63,150 bases of DNA from JBMDXB01 sp048594975. Its GTDB lineage: Bacteria; Acidobacteriota; Vicinamibacteria; Vicinamibacterales; 2-12-FULL-66-21. Location of the stretch: NCBI GenBank assembly GCA_048594975.1, contig JBMDXQ010000005.1, positions 1 through 63,150 of the forward strand. Direction: 5' to 3'. Made by a program: the position numbers and the translations under genes. The notes below the pieces were generated by a model. That model was not told where the DNA came from and ran no database searches. It saw only the letters and a list, made by a program, of their open reading frames with translations. Position 1 is the first letter of the stretch, and every line of letters begins with the position of its first letter. Shown one piece after another: positions 27,092-35,098 of the stretch.

Positions 27092-27684
27092 TGGCCGGCC
27101 TGCTCGTCGCCTTCGAAGGGCTCGACCAGAGTGGAAAGCAGACTCAGGCGGAGCGGCTGCGCGATCATGTGATCGCCGGCGGCCGCGAGTGCCGGTTGCT
27201 GTCGTTCCCCGATTACGACACACCCATCGGCCAGGAGCTGGGGCGCGCGCTGCGAGGCGAGCACGGGTACGGCGCCGACGTCATGCAGCTCCTGTACGTG
27301 GCAAACCGCTACGAGAAGCGCCCGCTGATCGAGCAGTGGTTGCGGGACGGCGTGGTGGTGCTGTCGGACCGCTACATCTCTTCGAGCATCGCGTACGGCG
27401 AAGCGCAGGGACTCGACCCGAGGTGGCTCAGTGAGATCCAGCGGTATCTGCCGCCGCCCGACCTGACGATCCTCCTCGACATCGCGCCAGGGACGGCGGC
27501 GGCGCGCAAGGCGGCAGGCCGCGACCGCTACGAGCGCGACCTGGCGCTGCTCGCGCGCGTGCGCGAGAGCTACGCGCGCCAGGCGAAAATGCCCGCCTGG
27601 GTGAAGCTGGACGGCGAGCGACCCAGAGAGGCGGTCGCCGCCGACGTCATTCGCGCCGTCGCGATACGGCTCGAGCCGCGGTGA
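27091..27684 (+). CDS. tmk: Thymidylate kinase
   Basis: The 197-residue P-loop kinase phosphorylates dTMP. The P-loop is FEGLDQSGKQTQAERL, with Gln after Lys as in some TMPK groups. The DR(Y/W) motif reads VVVLSDRYISSSIAYGEAQG, and the LID region is ARKAAGRDRYERD. The ATG overlaps the lysA stop. The 3' end overlaps the oppositely oriented comF by 38 bp. Confidence 0.92.
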   Translation: MAGLLVAFEGLDQSGKQTQAERLRDHVIAGGRECRLLSFPDYDTPIGQELGRALRGEHGYGADVMQLLYVANRYEKRPLIEQWLRDGVVVLSDRYISSSIAYGEAQGLDPRWLSEIQRYLPPPDLTILLDIAPGTAAARKAAGRDRYERDLALLARVRESYARQAKMPAWVKLDGERPREAVAADVIRAVAIRLEPR

Positions 27685-28390
27685 GCGCCCGCACCTCGCG
27701 CGCGCCCGCGGCGAGCAGCACCCGCGCGCATGCCTCCAGCGTCGCACCAGTCGTGGTCACGTCGTCGACCAGGAGCACGCAGCGGGCCGCGACGCGGAGC
27801 CGGCGCCGCAGCGCGAACGCGTCGCGAACGTTGGCGTGACGGCGTGAGGCGGGAAGGTCCGTCTGCGACGGAGTCGCGCGCGTCCGCCGCAGCGCGTCGT
27901 GGACGGGCACGCCGAGGCGGCACGCCAGGTCGGCGGCCTGGTTGAATCCGCGCTGCCGCAGCCGGGAGCGGTGCAGCGGCACGGGCACCGCATAATCGAC
28001 CCCCTCCAGCACCTCGGCTCCCCGCTGCCGCATCAAGACCGCCAGGGGAGCAGCGAGCGACCGCCGGCCGTCGTACTTGAAGGCGTGGACGATGGCGCGC
28101 AGCGCCCCCTCGTATGCGCCGATCGAGTGCGCCCTGGCGATCGCAGGAGGGCGCCGCCGGCAGCGCGCGCAGCGGCGCAGGTCCACGCTGACGGCGCGCC
28201 AGGACGGGAGCGGCTCAGCGCACCGGTCGCAGCACGGCGGCGGCAACGGCACCACACGTTGCCAGCAGGCGCTGCACACCGGGCCGCGCGTGGGCGCGTC
28301 GAGCGGCCGATCGCAGGAGGCGCACAGCGGCGAGAGCAGGACCGCGAGCAGCGCGTCGGCGCCGGCGCGCACGATCTCACCTGAGCCCAT
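27647..28390 (-). CDS. comF: ComF-family phosphoribosyltransferase-like protein
   Basis: The 247-residue protein has an N-terminal zinc-binding part (LCASCDRPLDAPTRGPVCSACW, CDRCAEPLP, RRCARCRRRPP). A PRT-fold domain follows with GFNQAADLAC and the PRPP-loop motif CVLLVDDVTTTGATLEACA. ComF proteins participate in DNA uptake during transformation in Bacillus and Haemophilus. It starts inside the end of the sigma-54 activator gene (14-nt overlap) and converges on tmk with overlap. Confidence 0.88.
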   Translation of the reverse strand: MGSGEIVRAGADALLAVLLSPLCASCDRPLDAPTRGPVCSACWQRVVPLPPPCCDRCAEPLPSWRAVSVDLRRCARCRRRPPAIARAHSIGAYEGALRAIVHAFKYDGRRSLAAPLAVLMRQRGAEVLEGVDYAVPVPLHRSRLRQRGFNQAADLACRLGVPVHDALRRTRATPSQTDLPASRRHANVRDAFALRRRLRVAARCVLLVDDVTTTGATLEACARVLLAAGAREVRALTAARAVSRRRE

Positions 28391-29324
28391 AGCGCCGCCG
28401 TTTTTCCCAGAGCGCCTTCCGGCTGATGCCGAGGATGCGCGCCGCCGCGCTCTGGTTGTCCCGAACCTGCCGGAGCACGAGCTCGATGTAGCGACGCTCG
28501 ACCTCCTCGAGCGTCGGCCGATCCGATGGGCCAGCATCGAAGAGGTGCGCCGTGTCCTCGAACACCTCGAGCGGAATCTCGGAGGTGCCGATCTCCTCGC
28601 GGCCGGCATCGAGCGACAGCACCGCCAGTTCGACGACGTGCTTCAGCTCGCGGACATTCCCGGGCCAGCCGTAGCGTTGCAGCACCGCCGCGGCCGCAGC
28701 CGTCAGGCGCGGAGCGACGCGTCCCTGCCGCGCCGCCGCCTCGCGCAGGAACAGGTGGGCGAGCGGCAGGACATCGGCCGGGCGATCGCGAAGCGGCGGC
28801 ACCTTCAGCGGCAGGACGCGCAGGCGGTGGTACAGGTCCTCGCGAAACGCGCCATCCGTCACGGCGCGTTCGAGGTTCGCTTCCGCCGAGGCGACGACGC
28901 GCGCGTGCACGGGATAGGTCGTGGTTCCCCCGAGGCGCTCGCCGCGCTTGTCCTCGACCAGGCGGAGCAGCTTGGCCTGTGCCTCGGGCGGCAGCTCGCC
29001 GACGCTGTCCAGGTACACCGTGCCGTGGCCGGCGACCTCGAACCGGCCGGGACGCGCGATTGACGCGTCGGTGAACGCGCCGCGCTCGTGGCCGAACAGT
29101 TCGGACTCGACGAGGCTCGGGGTCAGGCTGGGGCAGTCGATCTTGACGAACGGGTGGGGCCGGCGCGGACCGACGGCGTGGAGGGCGAGCGCGACGGCGT
29201 CCTTGCCGACACCGGTTTCGCCGGTGATGAGCACGTTCGCGTCGGCGACGGCGAAGCGTCTGACCTGGTCGAGCAGTTCACGCATCGGCTCGCTTACGGC
29301 GACGAGGCCGGCGAGCCTTCTCAC
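28377..29324 (-). CDS. Sigma-54-dependent activator without receiver domain (GAFTDA variant)
   Basis: GTG 29324 overlaps the rsfS stop (GTGA). The 315-residue protein begins directly with the AAA+ domain: Walker A GETGVGKD, ESELFGHERGAFTDAS, Walker B-like GTVYLDSVGEL and REDLYHRLRVLPLKVPPLRDR. It ends with a Fis-type helix-turn-helix (NQSAAARILGISRKALWEKRRRYGLR). The sigma-54 contact loop is GAFTDA rather than GAFTGA. Walker B reads LDSV where LDE is usual. Lacking a sensor domain, it is either constitutively active, controlled in trans or an atypical regulator. It sits between rsfS and comF. Confidence 0.85.
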   Translation of the reverse strand: MRRLAGLVAVSEPMRELLDQVRRFAVADANVLITGETGVGKDAVALALHAVGPRRPHPFVKIDCPSLTPSLVESELFGHERGAFTDASIARPGRFEVAGHGTVYLDSVGELPPEAQAKLLRLVEDKRGERLGGTTTYPVHARVVASAEANLERAVTDGAFREDLYHRLRVLPLKVPPLRDRPADVLPLAHLFLREAAARQGRVAPRLTAAAAAVLQRYGWPGNVRELKHVVELAVLSLDAGREEIGTSEIPLEVFEDTAHLFDAGPSDRPTLEEVERRYIELVLRQVRDNQSAAARILGISRKALWEKRRRYGLR

Positions 29325-29734
29325 GGCCTGGCGGTGCTGGCCGGTGGCTCGCCGCCGACCTCCATCCGCTCGGCGCCGCCCCAGAGCCGTTCGAGAGAAT
29401 AGAACGCGCGGGTCTGCGGCGTGAACACGTGGACGATGAAGGAGAAGAAGTCCATCAGCACCCACTCGGCTCGATCGTAGCCTTCGACGTGCGCCGGCCG
29501 CACCTTCGCGGCGCGGAGCGATTCCTCCACCGCGTCGGCGATCGCCTTGACCTGCCGCTGGGTGTTGCCGGAGCAGAGGACGAAGAAGTCGGTGAACGCG
29601 GGGGTCTGGCGCAGGTCGAGGACGACGACGTCGCTCGCCTTCTTGTCGAGCGCCGCCCGCACCGCCCTGGCGACGTCCCCGGTCAGCCGTGTCCTGCTCC
29701 CCGCGGCTGCTCGCCGCTTCTCGGCTCCGGCCAT
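29321..29734 (-). CDS. rsfS: Ribosomal silencing factor RsfS
   Basis: The 137-residue RsfS/Iojap protein blocks subunit joining by binding L14. Typical motifs: KASDVVVLDLRQTPAFTDFFVLCSGNTQRQVKAIADAV-like core and EGYDRAEWVLMDFFSFIVHVFTPQTRAFYSLERLW. I prefer ATG 29734 with AGGAG 14-18 nt upstream; a longer in-frame start at 29821 would add 29 unconserved residues. It sits directly after nadD, the usual genomic pairing. Confidence 0.93.
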   Translation of the reverse strand: MAGAEKRRAAAGSRTRLTGDVARAVRAALDKKASDVVVLDLRQTPAFTDFFVLCSGNTQRQVKAIADAVEESLRAAKVRPAHVEGYDRAEWVLMDFFSFIVHVFTPQTRAFYSLERLWGGAERMEVGGEPPASTARP

Positions 29735-29839
29735 GGGAGAATCACATCTCCTGTGCTGTGAGGGCACGACCGGCGCGGCGATCTGCGGCCGGACCTCGCG
29801 CATCGTGTCCCGCTGGAACAACGGAAGCGCCCGCGCGCT

Positions 29840-30496
29840 CTACTCGCGCAGGCGGCGATACAACCGGTGCTGCACGATGTGTGCCTCGACGGCGGGCGGC
29901 ACCAGCCCGTCGAGCGGCTCGCCGCTCGCGACACGCCTCCTGATCTCCGTCGACGATACGTCAGGCGTGCGCGCGTGGACGAGAAAAATCGCGGTTTGCC
30001 CCGCGACCGCCGGGCCCGCGCCGCGGGTCATCCTTCCCGCAAGCGCCGGCAGCCGCGACACGATCGACTCCAGCGGAGAGCCCGGCCGTGCGATGACCAC
30101 GAAGTGCGCGAGGTCCAGCACCTCCGGGTAGCGGCGCCACGTCTCGATTTCTGCAAAGGCGTCTGCGCCGGTGATGAAGAAAATCTGCGATGTCTGGAGC
30201 CCGTGGTCGTGTAGTCGTGTCAGAGTATCCGCCGTGAACGATGGGCGGGGGTCGGCGATCTCCAGGTCGTTCACCGCTAGGCCGTCGATGCCGTTGACCG
30301 CTAGCGCCGCCATGGCGAAGCGGTGGTACGCCGACGCGGACGGCTGCTGTGGACGGTGCGGCGGCACGCGCGCGGGGAGGATCTCCACGCGATCGAGGGA
30401 GAGCGCGGCGCGCGCGGCGCGCGCCGCCTCGAGGTGGCCCAGGTGGATGGGATCGAGCGTGCCGCCGAGAATTCCGATTCGCGGTGCAGGACTCAT
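29840..30496 (-). CDS. nadD: Nicotinate-nucleotide adenylyltransferase
   Basis: The 218-residue nucleotidyltransferase of NAD synthesis has the GGTLDPIHLGHLEAA motif (GGTFDPxHxGH family), PPHRP, PSFTADTLTRL, FFITGADAFAEIETWRRYPEVLDLAHFVVIARPG-type core and the C-terminal SSTEIRRRVASGE. Its start overlaps the obgE stop by 4 nt. Confidence 0.95.
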   Translation of the reverse strand: MSPAPRIGILGGTLDPIHLGHLEAARAARAALSLDRVEILPARVPPHRPQQPSASAYHRFAMAALAVNGIDGLAVNDLEIADPRPSFTADTLTRLHDHGLQTSQIFFITGADAFAEIETWRRYPEVLDLAHFVVIARPGSPLESIVSRLPALAGRMTRGAGPAVAGQTAIFLVHARTPDVSSTEIRRRVASGEPLDGLVPPAVEAHIVQHRLYRRLRE

Positions 30497-31569
30497 TCAG
30501 GATCGCGGCGCGACGGCGGCATCGGGATCGCGGCGCCGCGGCGCTCTCGCGCCGCCGCCAGCTCGCGCCAGACGGCCTCGAGCAACGGTTCCACCCCCTC
30601 ACCCGTCACGGCCGACACAGGGTAGAGCGGAACCGCGGCGCGCTGCAAATGGCGGCGCAGCCGCGCCAGCCGATTGGCATCGTCGAGCGCGTCGATTTTC
30701 GTCGCGGCCGCCACCACCGGCTTGTCGACCAGCCGCTCGCCGGCGGCGTCTCGTCCCGGGAACAGCCCCAGCTCGCGCGTGATGATTTCGAAATCCGACA
30801 CCGGGTCGCGGCCGCTCGCCGACGACACGTCGATCAGGTGGACGAGCACCTTCGTGCGTTCGAGGTGCCGCAGGAAGCGGTGGCCGAGCCCCTGGCCGGC
30901 ATGCGCGCCTTCGATGAGGCCGGGCACGTCGGCGACGACGAACGACCGGTCGCCCGGCAGCCCGACGACGCCGAGGTTCGGTTCGAGCGTGGTGAACGGG
31001 TAGTCGGCGATCTTCGGGCGCGCCGCCGAGATGCGCGAGATGAGCGTCGACTTGCCGGAGTTGGGAAACCCCACCAGCCCCACGTCGGCCAGCAACGTCA
31101 GCTGAAGCCGCAGATCCTTCTCCTCGCCGGGGAGTCCGGGCTGCGTCTTGCGCGGCGCGCGGTTCGTGGAGGTCGCGTACGTGGCGTTGCCGTGTCCGCC
31201 GAGGCCGCCCTTTGCCACGAGCACGCGCTGCCCGTCCTCCGCGAGGTCGGCGAGCTGCACCAGCTCTCCGTCGCGCCGCTCGAAGACGATCGTGCCGACG
31301 GGGACCGTCAGCTCGATGTCGGCACCCGAGCGCCCGGTGCGGTTCGCGCCCTCGCCGTGGCCGCCGCGTCCGGCTGCGAACGTCTTCTGGTAGCGGTAGT
31401 TGAGAAGGGTGTTGAGGTTGGGGTCGGCAACGAGGAAGACCGACCCGCCAGGTCCGCCGTCGCCGCCGTTGGGACCGCCGCGCGGCACGAACTTCTCGCG
31501 CCGGAAGCTCAGCGCGCCCCGGCCGCCGTGGCCCGCAGCCACGTGGATGTCGACTTCGTCGACCAGCAT
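30493..31569 (-). CDS. obgE: GTPase Obg
   Basis: In 358 residues, the glycine-rich Obg fold occupies 1-158 (MLVDEVDIHVAAGHGGRG..RGGPNGGDGGPGG). The G domain (159-335) has G1 GFPNSGKST, G3 DVPGLIEGAHAG, G4 TKID and G5 region SAVTGEG. A short basic tail follows. It acts in late 50S ribosome assembly and links ribosome state to growth. It is in the classical rplU-rpmA-obgE order, though separated from rpmA by a long palindromic spacer. Confidence 0.96.
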   Translation of the reverse strand: MLVDEVDIHVAAGHGGRGALSFRREKFVPRGGPNGGDGGPGGSVFLVADPNLNTLLNYRYQKTFAAGRGGHGEGANRTGRSGADIELTVPVGTIVFERRDGELVQLADLAEDGQRVLVAKGGLGGHGNATYATSTNRAPRKTQPGLPGEEKDLRLQLTLLADVGLVGFPNSGKSTLISRISAARPKIADYPFTTLEPNLGVVGLPGDRSFVVADVPGLIEGAHAGQGLGHRFLRHLERTKVLVHLIDVSSASGRDPVSDFEIITRELGLFPGRDAAGERLVDKPVVAAATKIDALDDANRLARLRRHLQRAAVPLYPVSAVTGEGVEPLLEAVWRELAAARERRGAAIPMPPSRRDPE

Positions 31570-31572
31570 TGT

Positions 31573-31824
31573 GCGTGACGTTAGTCAGTCGACAGTCGAG
31601 AGTCGAAGGTCAGAGTCAGAGTCGGAGTCGGAGTCAGCGTCAGAGTCTCTAGTCGTGGTCGACACGGTCGCCGGTCGAGGGCGTCGTTTCTCGCAGTCGT
31701 CGTTTCCCGCAGTCGCCATTCCCCGCAGTCGCGTTCCCGACGGCTCAGCGAATTTCCACTCGCGTCTCCGACTCGCGACTCTGGCTGTGACTCTGACTTT
31801 GCCTATCGACTGTCGACTGCCGAC
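31573..31824. repeat. Palindromic intergenic element of degenerate GTCGAnA/GTCnGA repeats
   Basis: The left arm (about 31573-31645) is a run of 6-7 bp units such as AGTCGA and GTCAGA. The right arm (about 31770-31828) is largely its inverse complement (GACTCTGACT, CGACTGTCGACTGCCGACT). The arms can pair over some 55 nt with mismatches around a spacer of about 120 nt that contains further GTTTCnCGCAGTCG repeats. It lies between rpmA and obgE, in the path of the operon transcript. Confidence 0.75.
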
Positions 31825-32082
31825 TCAATCAAGCGGCAGGACGGAGATGACCCGGCCGCGGGCGCCGTGATCGGTGAAGCGGACGCGGCCGTCGACCTTC
31901 GCGTACAGCGTGTCGTCCTTGCCGAGGCCGACGTTCAGCCCGGGGCGGAACCGGCGGCCGCGCTGCCGTACCAGGATCGAACCGCCGGTGACGATGTTGC
32001 CGTCGAACCGCTTCACGCCGAGCCGCTGCGAGTTGCTGTCGCGGCCGTTGCGCGAGCTTCCCTGACCTTTCTTGTGTGCCAT
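31825..32082 (-). CDS. rpmA: 50S ribosomal protein L27
   Basis: The 85-residue L27 begins MAHKKGQGSSRNGRDSNSQR with LGVKRFDG, then GGSILVRQRG and the typical C-terminal beta barrel. The N-terminus reaches the peptidyl transferase centre. It has no cleavable leader of the Firmicutes type (residue 2 onward is AHKKG). It follows rplU by 30 nt. Confidence 0.97.
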   Translation of the reverse strand: MAHKKGQGSSRNGRDSNSQRLGVKRFDGNIVTGGSILVRQRGRRFRPGLNVGLGKDDTLYAKVDGRVRFTDHGARGRVISVLPLD

Positions 32083-32112
32083 GTGACTTCGCTGCCCGCC
32101 GGGCCCGCGCTC

Positions 32113-32427
32113 CTACACCTTGATGTCCGTGATGCGCACGCGCGTGAACGTGGCGCGGTGGCCCCTGGTTCGCCGCATGCCCTTGCGGCGCTTCTTCTTG
32201 AACACGCGAATCTTCGGGCCGCGCGCTTCGCCCTCGACGACGCCCGTCACCGTGGCGTTGGCGACGAACGGTGCCCCGGCGAGGATCTCGCCCCCGTCCT
32301 TCTCGATGAAGAGGACCCGATCGATCGACACGTCCCCCCCCGGCTGCGCGTCGAACCTGTCGACGGTGATGACCGAGCCGGGTGAAACCTTCACCTGGCG
32401 GCCGCCGCTCTGGATGATCGCGTACAC
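32113..32427 (-). CDS. rplU: 50S ribosomal protein L21
   Basis: The 104-residue L21 has MYAIIQSGGRQVKVSPGSVI at the start and KVFKKKRRKGMRRTRGHR-type basic motif plus FTRVRITDIKV at the end. The start codon is GTG at 32427, preceded by AGGAAG. It is the first gene of the rplU-rpmA-obgE-nadD-rsfS chain. Confidence 0.97.
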   Translation of the reverse strand: MYAIIQSGGRQVKVSPGSVITVDRFDAQPGGDVSIDRVLFIEKDGGEILAGAPFVANATVTGVVEGEARGPKIRVFKKKRRKGMRRTRGHRATFTRVRITDIKV

Positions 32428-32448
32428 CTTCCTGCCTCCGCGCCCCTA

Positions 32449-32472
32449 CAGAGGGTCCAAAACAGCCCTCTG
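32449..32472 (-). promoter_or_regulatory. Hairpin in the rplU leader
   Basis: CAGAGGG/CCCTCTG form a 7-bp stem with a 10-nt loop, 21 nt upstream of the rplU start. It could be part of a ribosomal-protein autoregulatory leader or an operator; I cannot match it to a known L21 leader class. Confidence 0.35.
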
Positions 32473-32539
32473 ACAAAGCATCAAGAGTAACATGGGGCTC
32501 GCGCCGTGTAAACGGCGAGGGGCGGCCGATCGGCACCCC

Positions 32540-33382
32540 TCAGCGCAGCAGGACGCGGGTGCCGCGAATCTTCTGCGTGCTCAGCGCGCCGAGGAAGCTG
32601 GGCACGAGCCGGTCCATCAACTCGAAGTACGACGACAGCGCCGGTGTGTTCTGCCGCGCCTCGTAGAGGATCTCCTCGCGGAAGGTCTCGGAGTGAATCG
32701 TCGCACCCGTCCGGCCGTCGATGAAAATGAACTTCGGGCTGAGGATGAAGCCCTTCCGCTCCATCCAGATCCGCCGCGGCTGCGTCGTCCGGCGGCCGAG
32801 ATTGTCCCACCCCTCCTCGTTGCGCGTGACGTATCCGGAGGTCTGCTGTGGCGTGAAGAGCACCGTGCCGGTGACGATGAGCGGGTTCTGGTATTCCTCG
32901 CCGAGCTTCTTCCAGAAGGCGACGTCGGCGAAGATCGACTGGTACTTCTCGAGGTCCTTCTCCGAACGGATGCGCGGCGGTTCCTGCTGTGACGACGGCG
33001 GCTGCGCTTCCTGCGCCTGCGCCGCGCCCTGCTGGCCGTTCGGCGTGCCGAGGACCGGCACGGGGAGGATGTCGCCGGCGTTGCTGCGCGACTGCGTCTG
33101 GCCCGCCGCGATCTCAGCGAGCGGCAGCACCTCGGCTTCGATCACGCGCAGGCCCGACTTGTTACGCAGCTGGCTGCGGAGCAGCCGGACCGTCTCGAGG
33201 TTGGCATCGACGTCCTCGGTGCCGCCGGTGATGAAGCCGACGACGAGGATGCGCTGGAACGCGGACACGTCCAGCTTCGGCTGGATCGGGGTCTCGATCG
33301 GGATCTCGTAGAAGTTCGTGCAGGCGCCGGCCCCACCGAGCAGCACGAGGCTAACGATTGCTGCGGCGCTTCGTGCGGTCAT
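32540..33382 (-). CDS. Exported lipoprotein of unknown function (280 aa)
   Basis: I do not recognise the family. ATG 33382 gives a lipoprotein signal (VLLGGAGAC, Cys about 20). The body has FQRILVVGFITGGTEDVDANLETVRLLRSQLR, like proteins that assemble from outer-membrane lipoprotein families, a Gln/Ala/Pro-rich linker near 105-135, and a C-terminal beta part (PLIVTGTVLFTPQQTSG, GFILSPKFIFIDGRTGATIHSETF). The start lies inside the end of the TPR gene (32-nt overlap), so the two are co-translated. A role in envelope assembly is a guess. Confidence 0.75.
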   Translation of the reverse strand: MTARSAAAIVSLVLLGGAGACTNFYEIPIETPIQPKLDVSAFQRILVVGFITGGTEDVDANLETVRLLRSQLRNKSGLRVIEAEVLPLAEIAAGQTQSRSNAGDILPVPVLGTPNGQQGAAQAQEAQPPSSQQEPPRIRSEKDLEKYQSIFADVAFWKKLGEEYQNPLIVTGTVLFTPQQTSGYVTRNEEGWDNLGRRTTQPRRIWMERKGFILSPKFIFIDGRTGATIHSETFREEILYEARQNTPALSSYFELMDRLVPSFLGALSTQKIRGTRVLLR

Positions 33383-33707
33383 TGATTTCTTTGAACAGAT
33401 CGAAGTTCTGCCGGATGTACAGGTTCTTCGGGTCGAGTTCGAGCGCGCGCTCGTAAGCTTTCTGCGCCTCCTCGAACCGGCCCTCCTGCTCGTAGCCGAT
33501 GGCGAGATTGTTCCAGGCCGACCCGTACGTGGGATCGATCTTGACCGCCTTGTCCCAGTGGTACGTCGCTTCCTTCCACAACCCGTTCTGCGCGACGCGA
33601 ATGCCGAACTCGACCTGGGACTTGGCTTCGGACCGCGCATCCTCGGCGTACGCAGGCGATGAAAGAACCGCCAGCGCCGCAACCAGTGGCAGTACCGGGA
33701 GTCTCAT
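33351..33707 (-). CDS. Small periplasmic TPR protein
   Basis: The 118-residue protein has a signal peptide ending AYA-E (about residue 22) and about two tetratricopeptide repeats (ATYHWDKAVKIDPTYGSAWNNLAIGYEQEGRFEEAQKAYERAL-type pattern, split over residues 47-94). TPRs mediate protein contacts, probably here with the lipoprotein encoded by the overlapping downstream gene. Confidence 0.85.
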   Translation of the reverse strand: MRLPVLPLVAALAVLSSPAYAEDARSEAKSQVEFGIRVAQNGLWKEATYHWDKAVKIDPTYGSAWNNLAIGYEQEGRFEEAQKAYERALELDPKNLYIRQNFDLFKEINDRTKRRSNR

Positions 33708-33856
33708 GGGGGACCTTCGGGTTCACTATAGTCACCGTCGCCCGGCCTCGCAAGGGCTTTCGGGAGCGTCCGGGCATCGGCTGCATTGCCACACCCCAGC
33801 AATGGACGTACCAGGGCCGGGCCGCGGATTTCCCGGCGAGCCATTCGGGCTGCCGG

Positions 33857-33885
33857 TTGCCGGGAGGACGCCCGGATCCTATAAT
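33857..33885 (+). promoter_or_regulatory. Promoter of dprA-topA-trmFO-xerC
   Basis: TTGCCG (33857-33862), 17-nt spacer, TATAAT (33880-33885). It gives a leader of about 95 nt before dprA. Confidence 0.65.
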
Positions 33886-33894
33886 GACGACAGA

Positions 33895-33944
33895 GGGGTC
33901 GGGCCGTTTGCTGCGCTGCAGCCACCGGTCCGGCCCCTTCGGGC
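33895..33944 (+). other. Attenuator-like hairpins in the dprA leader
   Basis: GGGGTCGGGCCG (33895-33906) pairs over 12 bp, including two G-U pairs, with CGGTCCGGCCCC (33926-33937). The overlapping GCCC-CTTC-GGGC (33933-33944) is a mutually exclusive small hairpin, followed by TTTACCTTT. The arrangement resembles a transcription attenuator. Confidence 0.4.
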
Positions 33945-33985
33945 TTTACCTTTCGCCGGCCTGACGGACAGCGCGGGTCACGAGC

Positions 33986-35047
33986 ATGGACCTCCAGACT
34001 GCCGTCAGCGTCTCGCTGCTCCCCGCACACAAGGCCCGCTCCGCGGCGACGTTCAAGGAAATCCGCGAGTCCGCCCGGAGCGCTCCGCTCGAGGCGGTCC
34101 TCGAGGCTCTCGGGTTCGGCGCGGGCACGCTGCCAGTGGCGGCCCAGGCGCGACGCGACGCCGAAAACGTTCTGCAGGCCGCGAGCGCGCTCGGAATCGG
34201 GGTGCTGCCGTGGTTCGACGAGCGGTACCCGGCCCTGCTCGGGTGCACGGCGGACCCACCGCCGGTGTTGTGGTTTCGCGGGGACGCGAGCGTGCTCCAG
34301 CGCCGGGGCGTGGCGATTGTCGGCTCGCGTGCGGCGACGCCGTATGCCCTGGAGGTGGCGGCTCGACTGGCCGGCGAACTGGCGGAGCGTGGCGTGGTGG
34401 TGACGAGCGGTCTCGCGCGCGGCGTCGACTCGGCTGCCCACCGGGGCTGCCTCGACGCAGGGGGCGCGACCGCCGCGGTGCTTGGCTCGGGCCTCGATCG
34501 CGTCTATCCGGCCGAGCACGCACCGCTGGCCGAGCGCATCGGCCGGCAGGGCGTCGTCGTCAGCGAGCTGGGGCCTGGCGCGCCCCCGCTGCCGGAACAT
34601 TTTCCGCTGCGGAACCGGATCATCAGCGGTCTGTCGCTCGGCGTCGTAGTGGTCGAGGCCTCGGAGAAGAGCGGGTCGTTGATCACGGCGCGGTGCGCGC
34701 TCGAGCAGGGGCGCGACGTCCTGGCCGTCCCGGGCAGCGTGCTGTCGGGGCGTAACCGCGGCTCGCATGCGCTGCTGAAGGACGGAGCAAAGGTGGTCGA
34801 GACAGCGGACGATATTCTCGAGGAGCTGGGCTGGCCGGAGGCGACGTGCGACCGTCGCCAGGCCCGTAAACCGCTGACCTCAGACCCGTTGCTGGCCCGC
34901 ATGCAGGCCGGCGAGGCGTACAGCCTCGAGGAACTCGTGGAATCCACCGGTCTCGCGCCGGTGCGACTGCTCACGCGACTGACCGAGCTCGAGCTGCTGG
35001 GACAGGTCGCTCCCGCCGGTGGCGGGCGGTTCGTGCGGCGCGGCTGA
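33986..35047 (+). CDS. dprA: DNA-processing protein DprA (Smf)
   Basis: The 353-residue DprA loads RecA on incoming single-stranded DNA during transformation. The Rossmann-like core shows PPVLWFRGD, VAIVGSRAATPYA, VTSGLARGVDSAAHRGCL, GSGLDRVYPAEH and FPLRNRIISGLSLGVVVVEA. A C-terminal winged-helix-like region covers about 295-353, and an N-terminal HhH-like segment precedes the core. With comF also in the window, parts of a competence pathway are present. Confidence 0.95.
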   Translation: MDLQTAVSVSLLPAHKARSAATFKEIRESARSAPLEAVLEALGFGAGTLPVAAQARRDAENVLQAASALGIGVLPWFDERYPALLGCTADPPPVLWFRGDASVLQRRGVAIVGSRAATPYALEVAARLAGELAERGVVVTSGLARGVDSAAHRGCLDAGGATAAVLGSGLDRVYPAEHAPLAERIGRQGVVVSELGPGAPPLPEHFPLRNRIISGLSLGVVVVEASEKSGSLITARCALEQGRDVLAVPGSVLSGRNRGSHALLKDGAKVVETADDILEELGWPEATCDRRQARKPLTSDPLLARMQAGEAYSLEELVESTGLAPVRLLTRLTELELLGQVAPAGGGRFVRRG

Positions 35048-35098
35048 GGGCACGGAATACGTCAGTGTTTACGTTTCTGGTAACGTAGGTTCGAGGTT

